A DNA stretch of 50,952 nucleotides from JBFMCC01 sp037445635 (GTDB lineage: Bacteria > Chloroflexota > Anaerolineae > Anaerolineales > Villigracilaceae). A program made the translations under genes and the position numbers. The DNA lies in assembly GCA_037445635.1 (NCBI GenBank), contig JBBIKC010000025.1:1-50952 (forward strand), in the 5' to 3' direction. Numbering within the stretch: the first letter of the stretch is position 1; each line of letters opens with the position of its first letter. Below are positions 17,579 to 26,593 of this stretch, piece after piece. Under the pieces are notes generated by a model. The model did not search any database, was not told the origin of the DNA, and saw nothing but the letters and a program-made list of their open reading frames with translations.

Positions 17579-17579
17579 T

Positions 17580-18698
17580 GTGACTGAATCCCTCAAACAA
17601 AGCATCAAAAACGAAGCACACCGGCTGGGGTTCACCCTGGCCGGTGTGACGACTCCGGACCCGCCGCCTCATTTCTCCGCCTTCGAGCGCTGGCTGTCCG
17701 AGGAGCGGCACGGCTCGATGACCTGGCTTGCGGCCGAACGCTCCCGCCGGCGCCGCGCCGACCCGCGCCTCATCCTGCCCGAATGTAAATCCGTCCTCGT
17801 GCTTGGAATACCTTACAACCGGTCTGCCGCTCTGCGAAGTCCCAGTGTTCTTCTAGGGAGCGGAGAGAGCGAAGCGAACGAAGTTGAAGCGCGAATGAGA
17901 GGCCGCATCGCCGCATACGCCTGGGGCCGGGATTACCACATCGTCCTGCCTGAACGCATGAAACAACTGGTCGCGTTCATCGAAGAGCAAGTCGGCCGCG
18001 TGGTGCCGAACCGCTGGTACACGGATACCGGTCCCGTTCTCGAACGCGATCTCGCCCAGCGCGCCGGTCTCGGCTGGATCGGCAAGAATACCTGCCTCAT
18101 CAACCCGCGCAGCGGCTCTTATTTCCTTCTGGCTGAAATCCTGCTCGGCCTCGAACTCGAACCCGATCCCCCTTTCAAGACCGACCATTGCGGCACGTGC
18201 ACACGCTGTCTCGATGCATGTCCCACGCAAGCCATCCTGCCCGACCACACGCTCGACGCGCGGCGATGTATTTCCTATCTCACCATCGAACTCAAGGAAG
18301 ACATCCCCGAAGGTCTGCGCCCGCTGATGCAGGATTGGATTTTCGGGTGCGACATCTGCCAGCAGGTCTGCCCGTGGAATCGATTCGCCGCGCCCGAAGG
18401 CGACGCGTCATTCCGGCCCCGAAGCGGATCGCCGCGCCCAGACTTGATCCAAATCCTCGAACTGACTCCGTCAACCTTCAACCAGCGCTTCGAGGATTCC
18501 CCGATCGAGCGCGCCAAACGACGCGGGTTGTTGAGAAATGCAGTCGTCGCGCTGGCAAACACCGGCGATTCGTCCAGCCTGCCCGCTTTGGAAAAAGTCC
18601 TTGACGATCCAGAACCTCTTATCCGTGAGCACGCGGCGTGGGCGATAAAGGAAATCGGCAAAAGAGCAAATCAGCAAGAGACCAAGAGGGCAGAGTGA
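17580..18698 (+). CDS. queG: Epoxyqueuosine reductase QueG
   Basis: 372 residues, normal for the family. It is a cobalamin-dependent iron-sulfur enzyme that makes the last step of queuosine synthesis, reducing epoxyqueuosine in tRNA. Both 4Fe-4S motifs are present (CGTCTRCLDACPTQAI, and CDICQQVCPWN after FG). The N-terminal reductase part has RIAAYAWGRDYH and ERDLAQRAGLGWIGKNTCLI. A HEAT-like C-terminus ends the protein. The start chosen is GTG at 17580, giving a normal N-terminus (MTESLKQSI); the longer in-frame extension overlaps the lipoprotein gene. Its end overlaps the rdgB start by 4 nt. Confidence 0.94.
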   Translation: MTESLKQSIKNEAHRLGFTLAGVTTPDPPPHFSAFERWLSEERHGSMTWLAAERSRRRRADPRLILPECKSVLVLGIPYNRSAALRSPSVLLGSGESEANEVEARMRGRIAAYAWGRDYHIVLPERMKQLVAFIEEQVGRVVPNRWYTDTGPVLERDLAQRAGLGWIGKNTCLINPRSGSYFLLAEILLGLELEPDPPFKTDHCGTCTRCLDACPTQAILPDHTLDARRCISYLTIELKEDIPEGLRPLMQDWIFGCDICQQVCPWNRFAAPEGDASFRPRSGSPRPDLIQILELTPSTFNQRFEDSPIERAKRRGLLRNAVVALANTGDSSSLPALEKVLDDPEPLIREHAAWAIKEIGKRANQQETKRAE

Positions 18699-19297
18699 AA
18701 AAACAGTTATTGATCGCGACCAACAATAAAGGCAAGGTCATTGAGATTCAGGCTCTGCTAGCAGACATTGACTATGAACTCGTGACGCCCGCGCAGATCA
18801 ACCTGAACCTTGAGGTTGAAGAGGATGGCGCGACCTACGCCGAAAACGCGGCCAAGAAAGCCGTCGCCTTTGCCCGCGCCAGCGGACTGATTTCGCTGGC
18901 CGACGATTCAGGCCTCGAAGTGGACGCACTAGGCGGTGCGCCCGGCCTGCATTCCGCCCGCTATTCGCTCAAGCCCGGCGCTTCCGATGCAGACCGCCGC
19001 GCCTATCTGTTACAAAACCTGCGCGGCGAGCCTCGTCCATGGATGGCCCGCTTCCGCGCCACGGTGGCCGTTGCAACGCCGCAGGGTGATGTGGAACTGA
19101 CAGAGGGCACTTGCCCCGGCGAGATCATCCCCGAGGAGCGCGGCATGGGCGGATTCGGCTATGACCCAATCTTTCTCCTGCAAGACATAGGGCTAACCAT
19201 GGCCGAACTCAGTATGGATGAAAAAAACCGCCTGAGCCATCGGGCGCGGGCGGTGCTGGCGGCAAGGCCGATTTTGATGAAGTTTCTGGGGACGTGA
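18695..19297 (+). CDS. rdgB: XTP/dITP pyrophosphatase (RdgB/HAM1 family)
   Basis: 200 residues. It removes deaminated purine nucleotides (XTP, dITP, ITP) from the pool by cutting them to monophosphates. Family motifs: LLIATNNKGKVIEI at the N-terminus, ADDSGLEVDALGGAPGLHSA in the active site, GGFGYDPIF, and the C-terminal LSHRARAV. The start is GTG at 18695, overlapping the queG stop (GTGA), so the pair is translationally coupled. A palindromic repeat lies 9 nt after the stop. Confidence 0.95.
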   Translation: MKKQLLIATNNKGKVIEIQALLADIDYELVTPAQINLNLEVEEDGATYAENAAKKAVAFARASGLISLADDSGLEVDALGGAPGLHSARYSLKPGASDADRRAYLLQNLRGEPRPWMARFRATVAVATPQGDVELTEGTCPGEIIPEERGMGGFGYDPIFLLQDIGLTMAELSMDEKNRLSHRARAVLAARPILMKFLGT

Positions 19298-19306
19298 ATT
19301 CGGGAA

Positions 19307-19370
19307 ACCGCGAAGGGAGATCAATTTCGCGAAGGCTTATACAACTTTGCGGCCTTTGCTGCTTCGCGGT
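19307..19370. repeat. Palindromic repeat, family A
   Basis: Ends in a perfect 9-bp inverted repeat (ACCGCGAAG at 19307-19315, CTTCGCGGT at 19362-19370). The same ends bound the element at 27570-27653. It lies between the convergent rdgB and hydrolase genes. Confidence 0.7.
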
Positions 19371-19400
19371 GGATCTTGTTGGCTGCGGCCGGAGGCCGCG

Positions 19401-20162
19401 TTAGGGAATCGCGTCCAGGAAATCGGCCAGAGCCTCGGTAAACGCCTGCGGCTGTTCGAGCATCAGCATGTGACCGGCGCCCTCGAAGATATGCAGGCGC
19501 GCCGCGCGGAGGTGGTCGCGCAGGTATTCCGAATAGCGCGGAGGAGTCAATTTATCTTCCGCGCCGCAAAGAATGAGAGCGGAAACGGCTATTTCTCCCA
19601 AACGTTCCATTACATCGAAGTTGTCACAGGCGACGAAGTCGCCGTGCAGGACGGAGGGGCGGGTCTCGGCCATTCGGAGCGCGGCCAGTTCCTTCGTCCG
19701 CGGTTTGACATGGGGACCGTAGGAGAAATCGTTGATGAGTTTGACTGTCGTTTCGAACGCGGACGGGTCGGCTGTGCCGTCCAAAATGGCGGGATGTACG
19801 CGCAGGCGGGCGCCGCTGCCGACCAGCCCCAGGCCCAGGACGCGGTCCGGGAAATCCAGCGCGAGGGTGAGAGCGATGGCGCCACCCATCGAGTGACCGA
19901 CCATCACTGCCGCGTTCAGGCGGGCGGCATCCATGAATTGGATGATGAACTCCGCATAGTCCCCGACGCTTTGAAGCCCCACGCCCTGAGACTTGCCGTG
20001 TCCCGGCAGGTCAAGCGCAAAGACGCGCTGACCGGGCATGCGGCGCGTTTGAGGCGGCCAGTGTAAATGCGTGCCGCCCGCGCCATGGATCAGGAGAACG
20101 GGCGGGCGGGAATAATTTTCCTCTTCGTGGGAAAAATAATACAGTCCGGCGGCGAGAGGCAT
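19401..20162 (-). CDS. Alpha/beta hydrolase
   Basis: 253 residues with the full alpha/beta-hydrolase layout: oxyanion segment LLIHGAGGTHLHW, nucleophile elbow VGHSMGG (Ser91), an acid in CGAEDKLTPP (about residue 204) and a catalytic His in GAGHMLMLEQP (about residue 231). No signal peptide, so cytoplasmic. The substrate cannot be told; esterase or C-C hydrolase relatives are equally possible. The gene begins 3 nt after the stop of the sensor-kinase gene and should be co-transcribed with it. A short GC hairpin (19385-19399) sits at its stop codon. Confidence 0.88.
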   Translation of the reverse strand: MPLAAGLYYFSHEEENYSRPPVLLIHGAGGTHLHWPPQTRRMPGQRVFALDLPGHGKSQGVGLQSVGDYAEFIIQFMDAARLNAAVMVGHSMGGAIALTLALDFPDRVLGLGLVGSGARLRVHPAILDGTADPSAFETTVKLINDFSYGPHVKPRTKELAALRMAETRPSVLHGDFVACDNFDVMERLGEIAVSALILCGAEDKLTPPRYSEYLRDHLRAARLHIFEGAGHMLMLEQPQAFTEALADFLDAIP

Positions 20163-20165
20163 GAC

Positions 20166-21944
20166 TTACTTCTTATGGTGCAGGCGGTCGGCGGCCTCTT
20201 CGGAAAGCGGGATGTAGACCTGGACGCGCGTCCCTTTGCCGGGCGCCGAATCGATACTGAGCAGGCCGTTGACCAATTCGGTGCGTTCACGCAGGTTGAT
20301 CATGCCCAGACTGCCGCGTTTATCGTAAGCCTGGTTGACGGCTTTCACGTCGAAGCCGATGCCGTCGTCGAGAATCTCCAGGACGGCAATGCCCGTCTCA
20401 AAAGGTTTCAGATTGACCCAGATATTGGCGGCGTTGGCGTGCTTGCGCGCATTGTTGACCGCCTCTTCGATGATGTAGAAAATGACCCCCTGCTTGCCCA
20501 TCTCCAACTGCTTGACGAGTTTTTCGTCAATGTTGACGACCACGTTCTGGCTGAACGTCTCGCGCATCTTCTCGGCCATGGATTGCAGCGCGGCGGTCAG
20601 CCCCTGCGACTCGAGGATGAGCGGGCGCAGGGTAAAGAGCATGTGGCGGATCTCCTTGGTGGTGCGGTGCGCCAGTTCCTCGATCTTGACCATCTCGTCC
20701 TTTGCCAATTGGACGTTGCGTTCCATCATGCGCCTCGCCAGGTTGATGCGCATGGCCATGGCCGCCACGGACTGGGTCGGGCCGTCGTGCAGGTCACGCG
20801 CCAGTTTTTTGCGCGCCTCCTCGTGCACCTCGACCATGCGGTTCTTTTCTTCGAGCAGGTCCTGATACAACCGCGCGTTCTGGATGGCAATCACCGCCTG
20901 GCGGCCGATGATGTCCAGCAGGCTGACGCGGTCGGGCGTGAAATAATTCGGGTCGGGATGGGCGAACAGCATCGCGCCGTAGACGTTGAATCCGCTGCGC
21001 AATGGAAAACAATACGCGGTGGTGCAGGCGCGCAGGGCGATGATCCGCCCCAGTTCGGGATCATAGCCGATATCGTTCGAGAGGATGGGCTCGCCTTCAT
21101 CGAAGACCCTCTTGAGCAGGCCCTCGCTGCCCTGCAGGTGGATCTTCTGATCGGCATTGGTAAAGCGGCGCGCCGAACCAACGCGCAGTTTATCCCCTTT
21201 GAACAAAAGCACCGCGCTCACCAGGTGCTGGTCTGAAGCCGTTTCAGGATCCGGATTGAGTGCGGTATAACCCATATCCAGCGCGGAATCGAGCACGCGC
21301 TTGTAACTGAGTGTGGCATTCAGGGTGGAGGTCAGTTCGTAGATGGCGCGCAGGCGTTCGCTCTGCACCCGCCATTTTTTCTCCTCGTCCTGCAGATACC
21401 GGGCGCGCGAACGGCGCAGGTAATTCATCAGGCCGCGCCCGAGAAAACCGAATAACAGTCCCAGCCCGAGTGTGACGACCGCCAGCGCCGCAGCCGGCAT
21501 CAGCGCCGCCCGCGAGGGATCGCCCGGCCAGGCGCTGGCAATCTCGATCGCGGCAAATGCGCCCGCCGCGCCCAGCGCCCCCCATAATTCGAAATAGACG
21601 GAACCGGTAAAGATCGGCAGCAGGAAGGCCCAGGCCGAGCGCCCCGCCACGCCGCCCTGCAACTGGAAGAAGGCGGCCATCAGGGCCAGGTCCACAAGCA
21701 GGTTGATCTGCCGGTGATAGGACAAGCGCGTGTTGGCGATCGCCAGCACGGTCATGCCAACGTTCCACAGCAGGAGCAGAAGAATGGGCAGGGCCGTTGC
21801 AATGCCCAGACCTCCATCCAGCGAAATGGAGACCAGCAGTCCCACCAGCATGATCCAGCGCAACGAAATGGCGAACCAGTCGGCGATGTAGGGTGAATCG
21901 AACTTGCGCATGGTTGAATGATACTCGAAATCTTCTCCGGGCAT
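20166..21944 (-). CDS. Membrane sensor histidine kinase (NarL class) with GAF domain
   Basis: 592 residues. About five to six membrane helices (residues 23-170) are followed by a coiled linker and a GAF domain (about 205-360). Next is a HisKA_3 dimerisation domain with the phospho-acceptor His386 in ARDLHDGPTQ. The HATPase domain has an N box EEAVNNARKHA (about 493-503), DDGIGFD (526-532) and GSLGMINLRER. This class normally phosphorylates a LuxR/NarL-type response regulator, but none is in the window. The signal is unknown; the GAF domain suggests a small ligand or redox cue. ATG 21944 was chosen; ATG 21911 (MRKFDSPYIADW) is also possible. Confidence 0.92.
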   Translation of the reverse strand: MPGEDFEYHSTMRKFDSPYIADWFAISLRWIMLVGLLVSISLDGGLGIATALPILLLLLWNVGMTVLAIANTRLSYHRQINLLVDLALMAAFFQLQGGVAGRSAWAFLLPIFTGSVYFELWGALGAAGAFAAIEIASAWPGDPSRAALMPAAALAVVTLGLGLLFGFLGRGLMNYLRRSRARYLQDEEKKWRVQSERLRAIYELTSTLNATLSYKRVLDSALDMGYTALNPDPETASDQHLVSAVLLFKGDKLRVGSARRFTNADQKIHLQGSEGLLKRVFDEGEPILSNDIGYDPELGRIIALRACTTAYCFPLRSGFNVYGAMLFAHPDPNYFTPDRVSLLDIIGRQAVIAIQNARLYQDLLEEKNRMVEVHEEARKKLARDLHDGPTQSVAAMAMRINLARRMMERNVQLAKDEMVKIEELAHRTTKEIRHMLFTLRPLILESQGLTAALQSMAEKMRETFSQNVVVNIDEKLVKQLEMGKQGVIFYIIEEAVNNARKHANAANIWVNLKPFETGIAVLEILDDGIGFDVKAVNQAYDKRGSLGMINLRERTELVNGLLSIDSAPGKGTRVQVYIPLSEEAADRLHHKK

Positions 21945-21980
21945 TCCCCGGACGCGTTACAGGAAAATTGCGATTCGGGT

Positions 21981-22709
21981 TCAGATCGTGTAACCCATCG
22001 CTTCGATGGCCCTTCCAAATTTATCGGCCAGAACGGCCTGCTCTTGTTGTGTATATGACTCGCGGAAACGGCCGATCTTGCCTTTGTAGAAATGCAGACC
22101 CTGCTGGCCCTCTGCCGCGCCGGGACGATACTTCTCGATCACCTCGCGGACCTCGGGCCGGTTCCCGCTTAATTTCAGATACTCCACCAGCCGCGCGGCC
22201 TCGGAAGCGTAATTTGTCAGCAGGTCCTCGTAGCGGGCGATCAGTACATTCTTCTCTTTTACCCACTTTTCCCAGATACGGACGTAATCCATCATAAAGT
22301 CGAGGCTCTTCTGGAAATCGGTCAGGTGCGAGAAGGCGTTGGGACGTCCCTTTTCGAGGGCGCGCCGGCCATAATCGTAGGCCGAGAGCATGGCATCGCG
22401 CGGGTCGCGGTAGATGTACGTGATGCGGAGCAGGCCCAGGGTCTGGAGCAGGCGCGAGGCACCCGTCGGACCCGCGTGCGCCTTGATGACGAAGGTGTTG
22501 CCCATTAGCGCGGGGACGGTCACCATTGCCAGCCGCCGCGCCGAGAGGACGCCGATGTTGCAATTCACTTCGGTCAGAATCTTTTGCAGGCGGTATTTCT
22601 CGCGAATGTCGCGCGCATCGGCACAGCCGGTGGTCTTCATCAGGTCGTGGATCAGGTTGTAATGCCAGCCCGACCCGGCGCGCGGCATTCCCACAGAAAG
22701 GACGATCAT
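21981..22709 (-). CDS. Sulfotransferase
   Basis: 242 residues. It would move sulfate from PAPS to a sugar or lipid acceptor. The 5'-phosphosulfate loop is at the N-terminus (VGMPRAGSGWHYNLI), and the 3'-phosphate segment is YIYRDPRDAMLSAYDYGRRA. A later ARYEDLLTN segment fits the family. It overlaps the O-antigen ligase gene by 4 nt and belongs to the glycan locus, so a surface polysaccharide is the likely acceptor. Confidence 0.85.
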   Translation of the reverse strand: MIVLSVGMPRAGSGWHYNLIHDLMKTTGCADARDIREKYRLQKILTEVNCNIGVLSARRLAMVTVPALMGNTFVIKAHAGPTGASRLLQTLGLLRITYIYRDPRDAMLSAYDYGRRALEKGRPNAFSHLTDFQKSLDFMMDYVRIWEKWVKEKNVLIARYEDLLTNYASEAARLVEYLKLSGNRPEVREVIEKYRPGAAEGQQGLHFYKGKIGRFRESYTQQEQAVLADKFGRAIEAMGYTI

Positions 22710-24169
22710 GCAGGTTCCTCAATCTTCCCCTCTTCCTTCGGGAGAGGGGAGAGGGGTGAGGGGGAAATAGACATCCCCGCCAGCATCCCCGGCAGCAACC
22801 AGATGTTTGGTGTAGCCAACGAATCCTGCGTGGCATTATAAAAGGCAATCGCCAGCCACGCAAAGAGTCCCGCCGCGCCGAGGAAGCGAAAGAAACTGCC
22901 CCGCGAGAGGAGGCTGAGCGAATCGGCAAGAGAGGAAAAGAGGAAGATCGCAAAGAGAATGAAGCCGGGCAGTCCCGTTTCGGCCAGCAGGCGGACGTAG
23001 AGATTCTTCGGGTTGGGATACAGGGCGCTCGACGGATTCAATTGCCTGGCAATCTCGGGAACGGTGGTCAAGGTCCAGTCCGGCAGGTTGTCGTAGATCC
23101 AAAATCCGCTCGCGCCGAGTCCCACGCCCGTGACGGGATGTTCCTCGTAGGCGGCCATGGCGCCCGCGGCATAGGCGCTTCGCCCGCCGGCGTTGATGTC
23201 CACCAGGTATTCGCTCAGGCTGGAGGCGTCAACTTCCCACAGGCGGCGGAAGTAATTCTTCTGGCCGAGGAAGGACACCGCCCCGGCCAATACCCCAATC
23301 ACCGCGGCCATCAGGATCACACGCACAAGCCAGCCGCGGCGAAAACCGCCGGAGAACCATGCCCACGCGGCGCGCAGGAGGCCGCGGCCGAGGAGCAGAA
23401 AGGTCAGGCCGGAGGCGGCGAGGGCAATCAGCAGTCCGCCGCGCGAGTAGGTGGCGAAAAGCGTCAGCGTGACGAGCGCCAGAAGAACGGGTTCCAGCCA
23501 TTTCGCCCGCGTGAGGCGGAAGTTCGTCAACAGCGCCGCGAACAACACGGGCAGCCAGGTCGTGGCGATCTGCCCCGCGAGCCAGGCGGGTTCGTACGCC
23601 ATGCCCGAAATGCGGTTGGTGCGCACGAGTTCGCGCATCGAAAACGCCAACTGCCAGTGCGTGACCGTTTCTTTTTCGAGCAGGCCGGTGTAGAACGTGA
23701 CGGCCTGCAGGCCGCACCAGGCCAGGTCGAGCCCGAGGCCAACCAACAGCCATTTGATGGTGAATCTGACATCCTTCTCATCGCGGTTCATCCACGCGGC
23801 GGAGATGAAGAAGATCAGGCCGATGACGAGCGTGACCAGCGCGCGGACGGCGCGGCCGAGATAGGTTTGCCCGCGCATCGGCAGCGGGTCAATCAGGACC
23901 CCGAAACTGGTGACCGTCAAAGCGGCGGCCGCGAACACGAGGAGCAGGATCGCGCTCCCCGTCCATGTGAAGGCGCGCTCGCGGCGAATCCATTGGACGA
24001 GCAGGATGGGCAAAAGCAACGCCAGGGGGAAGAGAGCCAGCGGGCGGACGAGTGTGCTCTCGCCGAGGAATGGGAACCAGCGGAAACTGGTGACCGGCAG
24101 AGAGATCAGCGCCGCGGCCCACAGGGTTTTCACCACAGAGTTCACAGAGAATGTGGAAGTCTTCATCAT
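22706..24169 (-). CDS. O-antigen ligase / Wzy-like polymerase
   Basis: 487 residues with about 11-12 membrane helices and a large periplasmic-type loop. A Wzy_C-like segment contains GVGLGASGFWIYDNL, and the region around LNPSSALYPNPKNLYVRLLA matches the ligase pattern of Pro/Asn/Leu before a helix. Such proteins polymerise glycan repeats or ligate them to a carrier on the outer membrane face. Its start overlaps the Wzz-like gene by 4 nt and its stop overlaps the sulfotransferase start, giving a tight wzz-wzy-sulfotransferase unit. Confidence 0.82.
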   Translation of the reverse strand: MMKTSTFSVNSVVKTLWAAALISLPVTSFRWFPFLGESTLVRPLALFPLALLLPILLVQWIRRERAFTWTGSAILLLVFAAAALTVTSFGVLIDPLPMRGQTYLGRAVRALVTLVIGLIFFISAAWMNRDEKDVRFTIKWLLVGLGLDLAWCGLQAVTFYTGLLEKETVTHWQLAFSMRELVRTNRISGMAYEPAWLAGQIATTWLPVLFAALLTNFRLTRAKWLEPVLLALVTLTLFATYSRGGLLIALAASGLTFLLLGRGLLRAAWAWFSGGFRRGWLVRVILMAAVIGVLAGAVSFLGQKNYFRRLWEVDASSLSEYLVDINAGGRSAYAAGAMAAYEEHPVTGVGLGASGFWIYDNLPDWTLTTVPEIARQLNPSSALYPNPKNLYVRLLAETGLPGFILFAIFLFSSLADSLSLLSRGSFFRFLGAAGLFAWLAIAFYNATQDSLATPNIWLLPGMLAGMSISPSPLSPLPKEEGKIEEPA

Positions 24170-24798
24170 GACTTTTCTTTGCGCTTTTGCGGCTCAAAGA
24201 ATAAAACGGCCAGCGCGCCAAGGAACCACGCGCCGAGCGCGCCGGAGAGCAGGTACGAGCCGAGCGGCTCCCGGCGTTCGACGGGCAGTTCCGCGGCCTG
24301 GGTCACTTCGATGCGGATGAACGCGTTGAGGCCGTCCTGCGCGCCGACGTTCGCCTGCGCCGCGTCCGCGAAGGCCTGCGCCCACGCGGAGGCGAGAGTC
24401 TGCGCGCGTTGCGCGTCGGAGTCATCGGCATAGAAATGCCAGCCCGCCTCGGCAGGTTGACTCAGAATCAACTTCCCGCCGCGTAATTCATCAATCGTTA
24501 CCTTGCCGCTCGTCTCTGCCACAGCCTGCATCACTTCGTCCGACCAGGCGATCTCCTCCAGTTTGCGCGTCTCGCGTTCGAGATAATAGAACTGCTGGCG
24601 GTCGGTATCCTGCGGCCAGGCCTGCTCGAGATTGAAGTCCACGTTGACGGTTGCCCGCGCCCGATACGGCGGCGGGACAATGAAATAGACCGCCGCGCCG
24701 ATCAATGCCCCGAGGACGGCGGCGGCCAGCCAGAACCGCCAGGCGCGCAGGAGGCGGATGAGGTCGTCGAGGGTGGGTGGAGAGAAGAGCGGGTTCAT
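24166..24798 (-). CDS. Wzz-like chain-length determinant protein
   Basis: 210 residues. The N-terminal segment TLDDLIRLLRAWRFWLAAAV leads into a first membrane helix. A periplasmic-type domain follows that starts PPPYRARATVNVDFNLEQ, and a second helix near the C-terminus ends in a basic tail (QKRKEKS). This is the plan of Wzz/polysaccharide co-polymerase proteins without a kinase domain, which set glycan chain length with the neighbouring Wzy. ATG 24798 gives a family-like N-terminus; the longer in-frame region upstream is a shadow of the GT2 gene. Confidence 0.78.
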   Translation of the reverse strand: MNPLFSPPTLDDLIRLLRAWRFWLAAAVLGALIGAAVYFIVPPPYRARATVNVDFNLEQAWPQDTDRQQFYYLERETRKLEEIAWSDEVMQAVAETSGKVTIDELRGGKLILSQPAEAGWHFYADDSDAQRAQTLASAWAQAFADAAQANVGAQDGLNAFIRIEVTQAAELPVERREPLGSYLLSGALGAWFLGALAVLFFEPQKRKEKS

Positions 24799-24809
24799 CT
24801 TTTTCACAT

Positions 24810-25649
24810 TTATGGCCTCAACATCAACCGCCTGCGCCAGTTCCACAGCGGGGCGATGAGTTTGCGGATGTAATATTTTCCCACAATCGGCGCAAAAAAC
24901 GAACCTCCGTCCCGATAATGGACGCGCAGCATCTCCGGCCAGCAGCGGTCGTCGGCGGCGATGGTCTTGCCCGAAGCGTGGATGCGGAAGTTGGCCCAGG
25001 TCTGCCCTGCAAGATATTTGATTGCGGAGCGCGCCGCGATGCGCGTCCACAGGTCGTAATCCATGGCGAAGTAAAACGTCGGGTCGAGCGGACCGATCTG
25101 CTTCCACAGATCGGCGCGGAAGAACATGGTCTGCTGGGGGATGTGGACATAACCGGCGCGCAACCGCTTCAGGTCGGTCTGCGCGGCAGGGAATTTGCCG
25201 ATGACGCGCCCGTCTTCGTTGATGTAATTGCAGTCCGCGTAGACCATGCCCGCTTCGGGATGTTCGAGCAGATATTTCACCGCCTTGCCGACTGCAAAAG
25301 GTTCGTAGGTGTCATCCGAGTTCAGCCAAGCGAAAACCTGACCTGTTGCGCGCGCAAAGCCCTTGTTGATGGCGTCGGTCTGGCCCTTGTCTTTTTCCGA
25401 GACCCACCAGGCAATCGAATGCTTGAACTCGGTCCGTTTCTGGCCGTTCGACGGCAAGCCGTCGGACTCCATATTTGCATACTTTTTGATGATGTCCACA
25501 CTGCCGTCGGTCGAGCCGCCGTCCACGATGAGGTACTCGATGCGCGGATAATCCTGCGACAACACGGATTGGATGGTCGCCTCGAGATAGCGCGCCTGAT
25601 TGAAAGACGGCGTGACGATGGAGACCAGCGGCAGAGCAATAGGCTTCAT
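24810..25649 (-). CDS. Glycosyltransferase family 2
   Basis: 279 residues. GT-A fold: PLVSIVTPSFNQARYLEATI, a DGGSTDGSVDIIKKYA nucleotide-sugar site, the DXD-like LNSDDTYEP and the acceptor-side TMFFRADLWKQIGPLD. It moves one sugar in the building of the surface glycan, on the cytoplasmic side. Its start lies 2 nt after the stop of the sulfotransferase gene upstream. It is a close paralogue of the GT2 enzyme ending at 28260, with a similar insert around residues 70-80. Confidence 0.9.
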   Translation of the reverse strand: MKPIALPLVSIVTPSFNQARYLEATIQSVLSQDYPRIEYLIVDGGSTDGSVDIIKKYANMESDGLPSNGQKRTEFKHSIAWWVSEKDKGQTDAINKGFARATGQVFAWLNSDDTYEPFAVGKAVKYLLEHPEAGMVYADCNYINEDGRVIGKFPAAQTDLKRLRAGYVHIPQQTMFFRADLWKQIGPLDPTFYFAMDYDLWTRIAARSAIKYLAGQTWANFRIHASGKTIAADDRCWPEMLRVHYRDGGSFFAPIVGKYYIRKLIAPLWNWRRRLMLRP

Positions 25650-25651
25650 CG

Positions 25652-26593
25652 TCACTTCCACTCTTCGTCGGAATAAAACAGATGAGATACGCTCTCGGTG
25701 ATTTTTCGGATGCGCGCGATCTCTTCGGGAGTCAAGCGTTTCTTCCAGTTGCCCACATTGGCGCGGCTGTCGAGTTTTACCGAATGGACTTTCTTCTTCG
25801 AGGGTTCGGCAGGATTCTCGGAACTGCTGGAGGTAAGGATGGTCTTTTCGGCGCGGGGCGAAAAGTCGAGGCCGAGGGATTCGTACAAGGCGCGGAAGCC
25901 GCGCACGGGATCGAGGGAAAGGTCTTCGTGGCGGACGACCTGAAAATCGGGATGCAGGCTGCGGGCTTTGCCCTGAGCCTGTCGAAGGGCCGCGTGAACG
26001 ACGCGGTAGATCATCCGCCACAGCAACGCGGCCTGGCCGACGATGTCGTCCGCGTGCATGGATTCCATATCGGCGCGGTCCGGTTCCAAATGATCGCGCA
26101 TCAGCAGGGGCTGGTCGAGCAGGTCGCGGAAATCGAACGACCAGCCCAGCCGTTTGAGGCTGCTGGCAAAGCCCGCGGGATGGCGCACGGTGACGACCAC
26201 CTGGCAATCCAGCCGCTCCGCGAACCACGGCGCGGAAAAGACCGCAAACGGGTCCTTGAGGAGAGGCCGCTCGCCGTGCAGGTTGCCGACGAAGAACGTG
26301 TGAAAGTCGCGAATCATGCGCAGAAAATCCTTGCGCGCGCGGATGGAACGAATCTCATCCCACAGGTGATAATCGTAGTCGAGCAGTTCGCGAAAGGCGG
26401 GCAAATACCCGGATTCGTTCTCGGAGGTGATGTAGGTGTACCAGCGCTTCACCACGGCGCGGAACACGCCCGGACGATGCAGCACGTTCAGCGGCTCGCT
26501 GATGTAGGCCACGCCGTCCTCCGCGGCCAACATGCGTCCCACCCAGGTGGTGCCGCTGCGGTGCGCGCCGGTCACGAGAATGGGACGCTTCAC
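25652..26593 (-). CDS. Sulfotransferase with a repeat-derived insertion
   Basis: 313 residues. The 5'-phosphosulfate loop is ILVTGAHRSGTTWVGRMLA and the 3'-phosphate segment is VVVTVRHPAGFASSLKRLGW. It is larger than the sulfotransferase at 21981 and belongs to another subgroup. Around 25970-25990 a short dispersed repeat is read in frame as LRQAQGK, between VHAA and the following RSLHPDFQVVRHEDL. The gene overlaps the GT39-like gene by 4 nt, so it is co-translated with the glycan genes. Confidence 0.87.
   Translation of the reverse strand: MKRPILVTGAHRSGTTWVGRMLAAEDGVAYISEPLNVLHRPGVFRAVVKRWYTYITSENESGYLPAFRELLDYDYHLWDEIRSIRARKDFLRMIRDFHTFFVGNLHGERPLLKDPFAVFSAPWFAERLDCQVVVTVRHPAGFASSLKRLGWSFDFRDLLDQPLLMRDHLEPDRADMESMHADDIVGQAALLWRMIYRVVHAALRQAQGKARSLHPDFQVVRHEDLSLDPVRGFRALYESLGLDFSPRAEKTILTSSSSENPAEPSKKKVHSVKLDSRANVGNWKKRLTPEEIARIRKITESVSHLFYSDEEWK
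25970..25990. repeat. Short dispersed palindromic repeat, family B, inside a CDS
   Basis: An imperfect palindrome of 21 bp with CCCTGAG on one side and GAAGGG on the other. A related copy lies at 29694-29714. It is in frame and free of stops within the sulfotransferase gene. Confidence 0.6.

Noticed and set aside
19347..24433. Long plus-strand frames opposite the hydrolase, kinase and ligase genes
   Set aside because: Shadow frames of high-GC coding DNA; the minus-strand frames hold the known motifs.
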